From the NCBI GenBank assembly GCA_002270465.1, contig NQOF01000001.1:1242501-1306500 (forward strand): DNA of 64,000 nt, read 5' to 3'. The translations under genes were made by a program, and so were the position numbers. The notes below the pieces were generated by a model. It did no database searches, was not told the DNA's origin, and worked only from the letters and a program-made list of their open reading frames with translations. The stretch is from Blautia hominis. GTDB taxonomy: Bacteria; Bacillota; Clostridia; Lachnospirales; Lachnospiraceae. Shown one piece after another: positions 8,993 to 17,185 of this stretch; the stretch's first letter is position 1, and each line of letters opens with the position of its first letter.

Positions 8993-9817
8993 CTATCTTT
9001 TCTGGCATTTCTCACAGAAATATACATTCCCGCCCATATATGCGGCCCTTTTTATCTCCCCTCCACACCGCATACACGGCTGATGCAGGGAGTTTTTAGA
9101 GAGCTGGGTAATGTACCCACCCTTATTTCCCAATAGATCACGTTCTGTATCTCTTCCCCCGCCGTCACACATCTGTTGCAGCGTACCGGTCACAGACTCG
9201 TAGAGGCTCCGGAAATCTTCCTCCTCCGCCTCACGCATATCAAACCTGGGGTCAATCCCCGCATTCCACAGGATGTCCTGCAGAACACCATTTCCCAGAC
9301 CGGGAATGCGCTGCTCTGTTGCCAGATATGTCTTGGCCGATATCTTTTTCCCGGTATCTGGGTACAGACTTTTGAAATACTCATATGTGAATCCCTCATC
9401 CAGCGCCGTATGCTTACTGATGGAGGAACGGTAATATTCTTCGTCACACTCCCCCAGAGGATACACGCCGATAAATGCATACATCTGAACCGATACGGAA
9501 AGTGCCGTGTCGTCATCAAAGGCCAGAAATAGCTGATGCTTTTTCGGAAATTTTGCCTTCTCCTCATAATACCTGGGATAGGCGCCGTCTGACAGGATGA
9601 TCATATAACTCTCCGTGTCGATCTCAAGCATACCGCCCCGGTTCAAGGCTTTTATAATTGACTGCCCCTGGAGCATTTCATCATACTCCTCTTTGTCCCC
9701 ATGAAAAAATGCAAACTTATGGGGTGTATATCCCGCCGTTACATAGTCAATGGTCTTTCCATGCAAGGTCTCTGTTATCTGCTTTGCTATGGTCCGGCTC
9801 TCCGGCAGTTCCAGCAT
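8993..9817 (-). CDS. Fpg/Nei-family DNA glycosylase-like protein with Leu2 instead of Pro2
   Basis: A 274-residue protein with the layout of formamidopyrimidine-DNA glycosylase / endonuclease VIII: an N-terminal beta-sandwich opening MLELPESRT, a helix-two-turn-helix segment (RIPGLGNGVLQDILWNAGI, about residues 170-188), and a C-terminal zinc finger C-x2-C-x16-C-x2-C (CMRCGG...CEKC). Canonical enzymes open MPELPE and use Pro2 as the Schiff-base nucleophile; here residue 2 is Leu, while Glu3 is kept. Leu in position 2 should also prevent removal of Met1. The start is firm (GGGAGGA eight bases upstream of ATG). Either it uses other chemistry, as vertebrate NEIL3 does with Val, or it is a damage-binding protein. 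Likely co-transcribed with the WYL and zinc-ribbon genes. Confidence 0.82.
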   Translation of the reverse strand: MLELPESRTIAKQITETLHGKTIDYVTAGYTPHKFAFFHGDKEEYDEMLQGQSIIKALNRGGMLEIDTESYMIILSDGAYPRYYEEKAKFPKKHQLFLAFDDDTALSVSVQMYAFIGVYPLGECDEEYYRSSISKHTALDEGFTYEYFKSLYPDTGKKISAKTYLATEQRIPGLGNGVLQDILWNAGIDPRFDMREAEEEDFRSLYESVTGTLQQMCDGGGRDTERDLLGNKGGYITQLSKNSLHQPCMRCGGEIKRAAYMGGNVYFCEKCQKR

Positions 9818-9832
9818 AGTCGTTGTCCTCCC

Positions 9833-10102
9833 TTAAGCCTGTTTCCACCTCTTCAGTGTGGGGAACCAGGACTCCATCATTTTTCTGGCCTCCTCCCGGG
9901 TGCCGAATGGGTTTCCGTTTTCTTCGTTGAATTTCAGGTTAAACTGGATCATATCCTCCATTGTCATATCATCGGTAAATTTGCCTTCCTTATAACAGTA
10001 ACAGCAATACTCCTCATTTCTTCCCCCGTCATTGTTGGTACCGAAGTCCTCTGTCTTTTCCATGGGCATACCGCAGCTCTGACAAAATTTTTTATCTTCC
10101 AT
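9833..10102 (-). CDS. Small zinc-ribbon protein
   Basis: An 89-residue protein beginning MEDKKFCQSCGMPME with a second cysteine cluster EEYCCYCYKEGKF at residues 31-43, the pattern of the putative zinc-ribbon family PF12674. The remaining acidic/amphipathic part (MTMEDMIQFNLKF...) is also typical. Its role is not known; relatives often sit beside WYL/HTH_11 regulators or small-molecule modification genes. It lies 56 bp after the WYL regulator and 15 bp before the glycosylase-like gene, so the three probably form one transcription unit. Confidence 0.7.
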   Translation of the reverse strand: MEDKKFCQSCGMPMEKTEDFGTNNDGGRNEEYCCYCYKEGKFTDDMTMEDMIQFNLKFNEENGNPFGTREEARKMMESWFPTLKRWKQA

Positions 10103-10158
10103 ATTCGATGTCCTCCTGTTTTTCTTACAGAATACACGATGTAATATGACACCCTATG

Positions 10159-11064
10159 TCATATATGATAAAGTTTTTTTATTTTCTCCGCCTCATTTTT
10201 GATCTGCTCTTTCAACCATTCCGGTTCCAGAACCCTTGCGTCCGCTCCAAAGGATAAGATAAATCCTGTCAGCCATCTGCCCGGCGCGAACGCTGCTTTT
10301 ACCTCAAATCCCCCGTCTTCCAGACGTACAATATCTTCCTCCGCAAAAAAATCCAGCACTTGAAACCCGGCTGCCTCCGTAAAGCTCAGCTTGATGGGAA
10401 TCACCTTCCCGGGCATTTTCTCCTGCTGTTCCCCGGCCTCAGCCGCCTTTCTTATAGGGAAGATCTCCTCCTCCATCTGCAGTTCCCGGATACGGTTCAG
10501 GCGGAACAGACGAAAAGCCTGCTTTTTTCTGCAGTATCCTGACACATACCAGTGTCCGCCCTTAAAACAAAGACGCACCGGCTCCACCATTCTCCTGCTC
10601 TGGATGCCGGAGGAATTATAATATTGAAAAGTCAGCAGGTTTCTGTGTAAAATGGCATACTTGCAAAGCTCAAAATATTCTTTTTCCTGTTTTCCTGCAC
10701 CCCAGGTCTCAAAATCCACTTCCAGCCAGTCCACCGTCTGCCTGCCGAACAGCCCGGCAAGCTGAGAAAGGAGCCTGCTGCTGTCCCCTGCTCCCACAGC
10801 GTCCAGACTTTGGAGAGCGGTCATGATATGCTCCTGTTCATCCTCCCCAAGCAGAGTCTTGTCAAGCTGAAAATGCTCCATGAGCCGGATTCCGCCTCCG
10901 TGCCCCTTCTCTGTATAGACCGGTATGCCTGCAGCGGAGAGTGTATCTAAGTCCCGGTATATGGTGCGAACTGATACCTCCATCCTTACGGCCAGCTCTC
11001 CGGCTGTTATCTCGCGGTGCTCCATTAATATGTATAATATCTCAAATAGCCTGCTGTTCTTCAT
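10159..11064 (-). CDS. HTH_11-WYL transcriptional regulator (YafY-like)
   Basis: A 301-residue regulator with an N-terminal winged helix (ITAGELAVRMEVSVRTIYRD, about residues 18-37), a glycine-rich wing (EKGHGGGIRL) and a WYL ligand-binding domain from about residue 135 (LLTFQYYNSSG..., GGHWYVSGYCRKKQAFRLFRLNRI), then the WCX C-terminal extension. WYL proteins sense nucleic acids, nucleotides or other ligands and regulate DNA-damage and defence genes in several bacteria. Here it heads an apparent operon with a zinc-ribbon protein and a Fpg/Nei-like protein, which suggests, by inference, a repair-related regulon. Confidence 0.85.
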   Translation of the reverse strand: MKNSRLFEILYILMEHREITAGELAVRMEVSVRTIYRDLDTLSAAGIPVYTEKGHGGGIRLMEHFQLDKTLLGEDEQEHIMTALQSLDAVGAGDSSRLLSQLAGLFGRQTVDWLEVDFETWGAGKQEKEYFELCKYAILHRNLLTFQYYNSSGIQSRRMVEPVRLCFKGGHWYVSGYCRKKQAFRLFRLNRIRELQMEEEIFPIRKAAEAGEQQEKMPGKVIPIKLSFTEAAGFQVLDFFAEEDIVRLEDGGFEVKAAFAPGRWLTGFILSFGADARVLEPEWLKEQIKNEAEKIKKLYHI

Positions 11065-11076
11065 TTATCCATCCCG

Positions 11077-11181
11077 TCTGTACCACAACATCTGTCCCTG
11101 TCACCGGCAACGCCATAGGATACACAGATATGGAGCATTCAGCTCCATATCCCACCGGCATTCTTCCATGACAGGGTATCC
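11077..11181. repeat. Structured intergenic repeat, diverged relative of the 43-kb element
   Basis: The gap between spoVAB and the WYL gene holds a perfect 10-bp hairpin (GATATGGAGC / GCTCCATATC, 11127-11151). Around it, CCCTGTCA (11096-11103) pairs with TGACAGGG (11169-11176) and GGATAC (11118-11123) with GTATCC (11176-11181), an interleaved arrangement. About 28 of 33 bases at the hairpin match the core at 43025-43057. No ORF and no terminator T run were seen. Confidence 0.6.
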
Positions 11182-11234
11182 CTTTCTTTTCCTCCAGTAT
11201 AACACAGGCCTGATTCACCTCACAAGATTGGTTC

Positions 11235-11651
11235 TCATGTCATTACGAAAAACTGGATCAGACTTGCCAATGTCTTACCGATGGCAATGGACAGGACTAC
11301 CAGCCCTACCCCTTTTGTAAGGCCCACCCGTCTTGCCATAATGGCAAATACATTCACCACTTCGCCAAGGGCAATGATCCAGCTTCCCAGGAACATGCCG
11401 AAGAATATGCCGATAACTGCCAGCCCCCATTGCCCAAGAGGCAGGTGGAACTGATACAGATAAAAAATATTCCCCAGAAAAGTACCCAAAATCAAAGCGT
11501 CCTCGTAGAGGAGCAGATTATGTCCTGTATGGGTAACGCCTGCATACCGCGGGATAATACCCAGTCCGATAATAAAGGCTGCCAGCGCGGTGGCCACAAC
11601 CATACCGCCGCTCAAACCTATGATGGCAGCAATCAGTTCACTCAACCACAT
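11235..11651 (-). CDS. spoVAB: Stage V sporulation protein AB
   Basis: A 138-residue membrane protein with four hydrophobic segments (about residues 5-30, 45-65, 75-97, 112-135), the length and pattern of SpoVAB. It belongs to the SpoVA machinery, active in the forespore and tied to movement of dipicolinic acid across the spore inner membrane; the exact part played by AB is unclear. It follows spoVAA by one base and ends the operon: no spoVAC, AD or AE genes follow, so the channel-forming components must be encoded elsewhere. Confidence 0.85.
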   Translation of the reverse strand: MWLSELIAAIIGLSGGMVVATALAAFIIGLGIIPRYAGVTHTGHNLLLYEDALILGTFLGNIFYLYQFHLPLGQWGLAVIGIFFGMFLGSWIIALGEVVNVFAIMARRVGLTKGVGLVVLSIAIGKTLASLIQFFVMT

Positions 11652-11652
11652 T

Positions 11653-12267
11653 TCAGCTCTTCTCCTTCCTGTTCTTCTTCTCTATCAGAGTTTTGTCCAC
11701 ATCGTCCTCATAGACACGCATCTGCACCTCCATAGGAGTAGGGTCCTGTGTGATCTTTCCGTGCCCGAAATGGTTGAAGAAGAATACCACCCCAAGGCCG
11801 ATCCCCAACGAATAAGTAAACTCCAAAATGGTGTGTCCGGTGGAAATATTGCCTGTGAGCTGTTTATAGATCTGAAAAAACAGCCCGGAAGTATCCACAT
11901 CCATATTAAATGTCATAATGGAAAAAGCGCCGCCGAAAAATGTCAGAAAGCACACCAGAACCGTCTTCATCCAGCTCCAGAATACGTGTTTATGTCTCTG
12001 TGTCTCATAGGTGATGACAAAATTTGCCTCGCCGATATGGGTCACGTCCACAGTCTGCTCCTTATCCTGGATCGCATCCACCAGTTCCAGGGCTGATACC
12101 ACATAACGCCCCGGCTTTCCGTCCGGTACGGTAAACACCTTTCTCACCCGGTTCCTGTTCAGCACACTTGTGCTGCTGGAGGACAGCTTCGCCACATCCT
12201 GCAGATATACTTCCGGCTGATGTACCTCCACATTTTTCTCTGTCTGCACATATAAAACATCACTCAT
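11653..12267 (-). CDS. spoVAA: Stage V sporulation protein AA
   Basis: A 204-residue protein with a cytosolic N-terminal half (MSDVLYVQTEKNVEV...) and two or three C-terminal membrane segments, as in SpoVAA. The frame is open for 37 further codons upstream, but the ATG at 12267 has an AAAGGAG site and gives the family N-terminus. It lies downstream of sigF as in Bacillus subtilis, where spoVA genes are transcribed late in the forespore. The roughly 125-bp gap from sigF leaves room for its own forespore promoter, though I could not identify one with confidence. Confidence 0.85.
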   Translation of the reverse strand: MSDVLYVQTEKNVEVHQPEVYLQDVAKLSSSSTSVLNRNRVRKVFTVPDGKPGRYVVSALELVDAIQDKEQTVDVTHIGEANFVITYETQRHKHVFWSWMKTVLVCFLTFFGGAFSIMTFNMDVDTSGLFFQIYKQLTGNISTGHTILEFTYSLGIGLGVVFFFNHFGHGKITQDPTPMEVQMRVYEDDVDKTLIEKKNRKEKS

Positions 12268-12393
12268 GTATATATCTCCTTTGAACATAGACAGCCGGAC
12301 GTAATCCTCCTGACTGCAATCACTATTACAGGGATAGTATGACATTTTCCTGTGCAAACTATTCTTAAAACAGCACACTTGCTGTGCCTTTCC

Positions 12394-13107
12394 TCAAAGC
12401 TTTTCCCGCAGGCAGTTCAGTATTTTTTTCTCAAGCCTGGACACTTGGACCTGAGATATGCCCAGCTCCCCGGCGATCTGGGTCTGGGTCTTCTCCTGGA
12501 AGAAACGCATATAGATCAGTTTTCTCTCCTCCGGATTCAAGGTACCCAGCATCTGCTCCAGCATCATGCGGTTTAAAAGATGCTCCTGGTCATTTCTCTG
12601 TTCCTCTATTTTGTCTTCAAGGGAGATATCCGTGCCGTCGCCCTGATATATGGTCTTCTGCAGGGACTCGATCTGTGCCCCCGACTCCATTGCCATTACC
12701 AGCTCCTCTCTGGTCACCGCAATACGCTCTGCGATCTCATCCATCTCCGGCTCTCTCCCGTTCTCTATCATCAGTTCCTCTCTGGCTGTGTAGGCCCGGC
12801 AGCATATCTCCTTTAAGGAACGGCTGACTTTCATCATACCGTCATCCCGCAAAAAACGTTTGATCTCCCCTGTGATCATGGGAACTGCATAGGTGGAAAA
12901 TTTCACATCATAAGAAGTGTCAAATTTGTCGATGGCCTTCAAAAGACCAATGCTCCCTATCTGAAACAGATCCTCTGCCTCCACCCCACGGTTTAAAAAA
13001 CGCCTTACAATACTGTGTACCAGACCAATATTTTTCTCTACCAACGTATCTCTTGCTTCCTTATCTCCCTGGTGCGCACGCCCGATAAGGGCAAGGATAT
13101 CCTCCAT
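12394..13107 (-). CDS. sigF: RNA polymerase sigma factor SigF
   Basis: A 237-residue sigma-70 family factor with region 2 (ADLFQIGSIGLLKAIDKFD-like segment near residues 44-62, then FSTYAVPMITGEIKRFLRDD), region 3 (residues about 105-150) and region 4 with helix-turn-helix QTQIAGELGISQVQVSRLEK near residues 207-226. It is the first forespore-specific sigma factor, held inactive by SpoIIAB until SpoIIAA frees it. Gene order spoIIAA-spoIIAB-sigF is exact. It starts 11 bp after the spoIIAB stop. Confidence 0.96.
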   Translation of the reverse strand: MEDILALIGRAHQGDKEARDTLVEKNIGLVHSIVRRFLNRGVEAEDLFQIGSIGLLKAIDKFDTSYDVKFSTYAVPMITGEIKRFLRDDGMMKVSRSLKEICCRAYTAREELMIENGREPEMDEIAERIAVTREELVMAMESGAQIESLQKTIYQGDGTDISLEDKIEEQRNDQEHLLNRMMLEQMLGTLNPEERKLIYMRFFQEKTQTQIAGELGISQVQVSRLEKKILNCLREKL

Positions 13108-13118
13108 ACAGCCTCCTT

Positions 13119-13562
13119 CTACTCAAATACCTGACTTCCGGTTCCGATTTTTTTCTTCATCCGGACGACAGTACCCTTTCCCGGCTCAGATTCCACTTCC
13201 AGCATATCCATAAATGCCTCCATGAAGGCAAAGCCCATGCCCGAGCGGTCCTGCTCCGGTTTTGTAGTGAACATGGGTTCCATGGCCTTCTCCACATTCT
13301 CAATCCCACGGCCGTGGTCAGTTACCGCCACGGTAAGCTCTTTGCCGCAGATAGTGCAGTCAATCCTGATCTTATCCGTCTCCTTCTCGTAAGCATGTAC
13401 AATACAGTTTGTGATCGCCTCAGAGACAGCAGTCTTAATATCTGCCACCTCCTCAAGTGTGGGATTTAACTGGGTGGCAAACGCTGCCACCGTGATCCGT
13501 GCCAGCCCTTCGTTGCAGGAACGGCTGTCCATCTCCAATGTCATTTCATTGGTATTCTCCAT
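13119..13562 (-). CDS. spoIIAB: Anti-sigma F factor / serine kinase SpoIIAB
   Basis: A 147-residue GHKL-fold protein. The N box (KTAVSEAITNCIVHAYE, about residues 43-59), G1 box (VTDHGRGIENVEKAMEPMFTTKP) and G2 glycine run (RSGMGFAFMEAFMD) are all present. It binds SigF in the predivisional cell and phosphorylates SpoIIAA on serine. It sits between spoIIAA and sigF with gaps of 14 and 11 bp, consistent with one transcript. Confidence 0.96.
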   Translation of the reverse strand: MENTNEMTLEMDSRSCNEGLARITVAAFATQLNPTLEEVADIKTAVSEAITNCIVHAYEKETDKIRIDCTICGKELTVAVTDHGRGIENVEKAMEPMFTTKPEQDRSGMGFAFMEAFMDMLEVESEPGKGTVVRMKKKIGTGSQVFE

Positions 13563-13576
13563 ATCTACCTTCCCCC

Positions 13577-13918
13577 TTACCTTCTTTTCTGGTGCCAGAC
13601 AGCTTCCTGGCTGATTTCAATATATTTGTAGATCCCTGACAGGCGCATAATGCGGTTTACCCTGTCGTTTACATGAATTGCCGACACCCTGCCCCCGCTG
13701 TAATGCAGCAGGCGGTATCTTCCCATAAGCATACCGATTCCGGAACTGTCCATAAAGGTGGTGCCGGAAAAGTCAAAGACAAGCTGGCGGACATTACCTT
13801 TTTTCAGCTCTTTGTCCACCTCATCGGTGATCTGGCTGGCAAAATGATGGTCCAGCTCCTGTGGTACATAAACCATCAGGCAGTTGCCTCTCTTTTTTAA
13901 CACATCTTCCATACTCAT
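13577..13918 (-). CDS. spoIIAA: Anti-anti-sigma factor SpoIIAA
   Basis: A 113-residue STAS-domain protein with the phosphorylation motif FMDSSGIGMLMGRY. Ser58 falls at the same residue number as the phosphorylated serine of the Bacillus subtilis protein, and ELDHH at 21-25 is also conserved. Unphosphorylated SpoIIAA displaces SigF from SpoIIAB after polar septation. Two close ATGs are possible (13918 and 13912); AAGGGG precedes both and I keep the first. A sigma-H type promoter was looked for upstream but not found convincingly. Confidence 0.95.
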   Translation of the reverse strand: MSMEDVLKKRGNCLMVYVPQELDHHFASQITDEVDKELKKGNVRQLVFDFSGTTFMDSSGIGMLMGRYRLLHYSGGRVSAIHVNDRVNRIMRLSGIYKYIEISQEAVWHQKRR

Positions 13919-13992
13919 TTCCCCTTACTCTTCCAATGCATCCCATCCGGATACTGCCGCCCGCAGAAATCCCATATTTTTCTGCAGACAAC

Positions 13993-14022
13993 AAAAGGAT
14001 GTGCATCCATTCATGCACACCC
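13993..14022 (-). terminator. Terminator between the TPR gene and the spoIIA operon
   Basis: GGGTGTGCAT pairs with ATGCACATCC (one G-U) around a 6-nt loop, then TTTTGTTG on the minus strand. It separates the folC/TPR transcript from the spoIIA operon. Confidence 0.75.
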
Positions 14023-14045
14023 TTTCCTTCAAGGTTTCTCTTAGG

Positions 14046-15677
14046 TTATTCTTCCCCGGTGTCTTCCCAGCTGCCCTGTCCGTCACCTTCATCACCGCTG
14101 TTGTCATCACCATTATTGTCATCCTGGTTTTCGTCACCGGTTCCGGGATCCATACTGTCTTCCCCGCCGCCGTCTTCCTGGCCTTCATCGGGCTGATCCC
14201 CTGTATCTTCCTGAGGCTGTCCCTCATCAGCAGGTGCCTGGGAACCATCTCCGCCCCCGTCCTGCCCTGCTGAGGCTCCCGCAGGCGTTCCTCCGATGGC
14301 TGTCATGTAGTCCTTAGCGTCGCTGGCATAGCTGGTGCCCGGGAATGCGTCTATGATCTTCTGATACCATACTATGGCATTTTCATTGTCTCCGCTCTTC
14401 TGATAAGACTGGGCCAGATAGAACATGGAGTCATAATCCGGGTCTCCAATCTCCTGGGCTTTCAGCAGATTTTCAATGGCTGTCGCATAATCCTGGTTTT
14501 CGTAAGCCGTGATACCCGCGCTCTTATATGCGGCCTTCACCGTTTCGCCGATCTCACTCATAATCTTGTCATACATGGACTTGGCATCCACGGACAGCAG
14601 GGACGCGTCCACACTCTCCAGAGCGTTGGCCGCATTCTGATAATTCCCGCCGTTGTAAGCCTGCCAGGCCTTGATCAGATTATCGTAGCTCTCCGACTTG
14701 GTATTAGCCTGGGCGATCTGCTCGTTGGCTGTGTTCACAGACTGAGACGAGGCATCTATCTCCTGCTGCATCCTGTCTATCTCCGCAGCCTGGGTCGCCA
14801 CCTTGTCACTGTACTCCACGATCTTCTTGTTGGCCTCATTATTGATCTTCTGGGTCTTGGCCGGAACAATGAGGAACCAGAGGGCTGACGCCCCCACAAG
14901 CAGCCCGATGATCAGGTTGATCAGCGTGTTGGTCACGGTCCTCTCCCTGTATTCCGGGGGCTGTATGATGGTATCATTGCCTGAGTTGTATATGACACGC
15001 CCGTCCTTTTCCTGGCGGTTCTTTTCCTTTGCCTTGAATCTTGGCTCCAGGCTGGTCATTCTTCCTGTCTGGTCATCCACCTCCCGCAGAAAACGCAGGG
15101 TGGTGGTATTGGTCTTGTCTATCTTGGCAGCGATCTTCAGCTGTTTCCTGGCCTTCTCATAGGCACCTTCTTTTATATATATCAAAGAAAGCAGATGATA
15201 GCCTTTAATCAGCTTGGGATTGCTGGTAAGCACCTTCTTGAGCTGCATCTTAGCCATATCCAGATTGCCCGTCCGGCAGTATGCAAGACACTGGTTATAT
15301 TTTTTGATGCTGGTGTTGATGGTATCCAGCCGGTTGGCATTGCTCTGCAGCTTGTTGATATAATCTGACGCCACATTGCCGTCCGGCATAATATTTTTGC
15401 TGATGACCCATTCACTTAAAGCGGCCACTACCTCTCCGGTCTCAAAATACACCAGCCCCAGCAGGTTTCTGGCCTGGATATTACATTTGTTCATCTTAAG
15501 GCTTCGTTTCAGGCAGGTAATTGCCCCGGACAAGTCACGGATCTGTGCCTTCTCCAGCCCCTGATTATAATAGAGATTGGACAGTGCCACTGCCTTTTTC
15601 TGGGCGGTCACATTACACCCGCACTTTGGGCAGTAAGGTGAAGTGTTGAGCTGTGCTTGGCATATCATACAATTCAT
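14046..15677 (-). CDS. Zinc-ribbon / TPR membrane protein
   Basis: A 543-residue protein with four visible parts. An N-terminal zinc ribbon (CMIC...CPKCGC, residues 3-20) precedes cytosolic TPR units (about 30-215). One membrane segment (LIIGLLVGASALWFLIVP, about 247-264) is followed by a coiled coil (about 270-330) and outer TPR units (about 335-470). The last 70 residues are a Gly/Asp/Glu-rich acidic tail. No enzymatic motif is seen. It looks like a scaffold linking cytosolic and cell-surface partners. It is preceded by folC and a 49-residue gene in what looks like one operon; a role in division or sporulation is possible only from position next to spoIIA. Confidence 0.7.
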   Translation of the reverse strand: MNCMICQAQLNTSPYCPKCGCNVTAQKKAVALSNLYYNQGLEKAQIRDLSGAITCLKRSLKMNKCNIQARNLLGLVYFETGEVVAALSEWVISKNIMPDGNVASDYINKLQSNANRLDTINTSIKKYNQCLAYCRTGNLDMAKMQLKKVLTSNPKLIKGYHLLSLIYIKEGAYEKARKQLKIAAKIDKTNTTTLRFLREVDDQTGRMTSLEPRFKAKEKNRQEKDGRVIYNSGNDTIIQPPEYRERTVTNTLINLIIGLLVGASALWFLIVPAKTQKINNEANKKIVEYSDKVATQAAEIDRMQQEIDASSQSVNTANEQIAQANTKSESYDNLIKAWQAYNGGNYQNAANALESVDASLLSVDAKSMYDKIMSEIGETVKAAYKSAGITAYENQDYATAIENLLKAQEIGDPDYDSMFYLAQSYQKSGDNENAIVWYQKIIDAFPGTSYASDAKDYMTAIGGTPAGASAGQDGGGDGSQAPADEGQPQEDTGDQPDEGQEDGGGEDSMDPGTGDENQDDNNGDDNSGDEGDGQGSWEDTGEE

Positions 15678-15688
15678 CTGTCTTCTCC

Positions 15689-15838
15689 CTAATTCTTAGC
15701 CGTTCCATTGGTTTCTTTCAGCATTTCCTTCAAAATATCGATCACATCCGTCAAATCCTGTTTGTAGATATTGCCTTCCGCATCATCCACATCCAGGCAC
15801 GGCTGAAATTTCTTCAGTTCTTCCTCGTAATTAATCAT
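15689..15838 (-). CDS. 49-residue conserved-looking small protein overlapping folC
   Basis: Translation gives MINYEEELKKFQPCLDVDDA and continues to 49 residues, ending in NGTAKN. It is acidic and largely helical, with one cysteine. The ATG overlaps the last eight bases of folC and has GGAGGAG at optimal spacing, inside the folC coding end; the stop is 11 bases before the TPR gene. Overlap, strong ribosome binding site and codon use argue for a real, translationally coupled gene. No family recognised. Confidence 0.65.
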   Translation of the reverse strand: MINYEEELKKFQPCLDVDDAEGNIYKQDLTDVIDILKEMLKETNGTAKN

Positions 15839-17132
15839 TCATTCTCCTCCTAACGTAATCCTTTATCTCCCCGGCAAGATACAAAGACCCCACAACAAAC
15901 AGCAGACCGTCCCCCTTCAGGGCGTATGCCTTCTCAAATGCCTCTCCCGAATCCGGCACTGCCAGTACATTGCTGCATCCGTTTGCTTTAAAAAGCTTTG
16001 CAAGCTCCACGGATGACTGCTTTCTGCTGCCCCATATCTCCGTTGTCACCACATTGGCAAAAGTCAGGCCGCTGCACACCCTGCGGATCATATCCGCATA
16101 GTCCTTGTCCGAAACCGTTGTAAACAGAAGGCTTATAGAATACTCTTTTTGAAAATGCCGGACGGTCTCCACGAACTGGGCAACCCCGTCCTCATTATGG
16201 GCACCATCCACGATCACGCCCGGAAGTATAGTCTCCATTCTGCCCTGCCATCTGGTATGCTTAAGACCTGTTTCCAGAGTTTCCTTCTCTATCCTGTGGA
16301 TATCCTTCAGGACACCCATTGTCTCCACTGCCAGTGAGGCATTCATCATCTGGTATTTTGCAATAAACGGGACAAACAGTTCCGTAGTCCCGTAAACACC
16401 GGAATCAAAGGTAAATCCGATTCCATTTGGCGTATAGGACAAAAGCTTCTGGCTTCCTGCTTTCACCTCATAACAGGGGCACCCCAGCTCCTCTGCGCGC
16501 CTGCGGATCACAGCGGCTGCTGTCTCATTGTTCGCATCAAAGATAACCGGCACGCCTTTCTTTATAATGCCTGCCTTCTCGCCGGCTATTTTGTCAATGG
16601 TATCTCCCAGATATTCCACATGGTCCAGACTGATCGAAGTGATGACACAGGCCAATGGATTCAAAATGGAGTTGGTAGCATCAAGTCTTCCCCCAAGGCC
16701 GGTCTCAAGTACAACCATATCAACATCCTCATCATCAAAGATCAGCATTCCCATGAGAAACAGGAACTCAAAATACGTGGGGTGATAATCCCCCTGTTCC
16801 ACCAGCCGGTCGGACAGCTCCTTCACCTTCAAAAAAGTTTCCAGAAATTTTTCATCTGAGACCATCTGCTCATTGATCTGGAATCTCTCATTGATCTTCA
16901 TCAGATGCGGGGATGTAAAAAGTCCGCATTTATAACCGCCTTCCTCCAGCATGGTGGACAGAAAAGCGCAGACGCTTCCCTTTCCGTTGGTTCCTGCCAC
17001 ATGGATCATCTTTCTATTCTTATCGGGACTGCCCAGCATGTCCAGGCATTTCCTGGTGTGTTCCAATTTATTTTTCTTTGTAAATTTAGGAATTTCTTCA
17101 ATGTATGCTGCTGCTTCTTCATAAGTAAACAA
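15831..17132 (-). CDS. folC: Folylpolyglutamate synthase / dihydrofolate synthase
   Basis: A 433-residue Mur-ligase-fold enzyme that adds glutamate to dihydropteroate and folates. The ATP P-loop HVAGTNGKGSVCAFL is at about residues 45-59; the family motifs TSPHL, LETGLGGRLDATN (near 146-158) and DGAHNEDG (near 312) are also present. Length is normal. The start codon is TTG, preceded by AAGGA, and the N-terminus MFTYEEAAAYIEEIPKF fits the family, so the rare start is well supported. A good promoter with an inverted repeat over its -10 lies 90 bp upstream. Confidence 0.95.
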   Translation of the reverse strand: MFTYEEAAAYIEEIPKFTKKNKLEHTRKCLDMLGSPDKNRKMIHVAGTNGKGSVCAFLSTMLEEGGYKCGLFTSPHLMKINERFQINEQMVSDEKFLETFLKVKELSDRLVEQGDYHPTYFEFLFLMGMLIFDDEDVDMVVLETGLGGRLDATNSILNPLACVITSISLDHVEYLGDTIDKIAGEKAGIIKKGVPVIFDANNETAAAVIRRRAEELGCPCYEVKAGSQKLLSYTPNGIGFTFDSGVYGTTELFVPFIAKYQMMNASLAVETMGVLKDIHRIEKETLETGLKHTRWQGRMETILPGVIVDGAHNEDGVAQFVETVRHFQKEYSISLLFTTVSDKDYADMIRRVCSGLTFANVVTTEIWGSRKQSSVELAKLFKANGCSNVLAVPDSGEAFEKAYALKGDGLLFVVGSLYLAGEIKDYVRRRMND

Positions 17133-17185
17133 AAGCTTTTCCTTCTTTCCGTCTTTGGTAAGCCTTATGATAACTATATAGGAAA

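Noticed and set aside
8821-9027. 68-codon minus-strand frame between the glycosylase-like and AAA genes
   Set aside because: It reads through a perfect terminator hairpin and the AAA promoter.
14003-14035. Possible sigma-H promoter (AAGGAAAG ... GAAT) before spoIIAA
   Set aside because: The spacing between the two boxes is far too short, and the GAAT lies in the loop of the preceding terminator.
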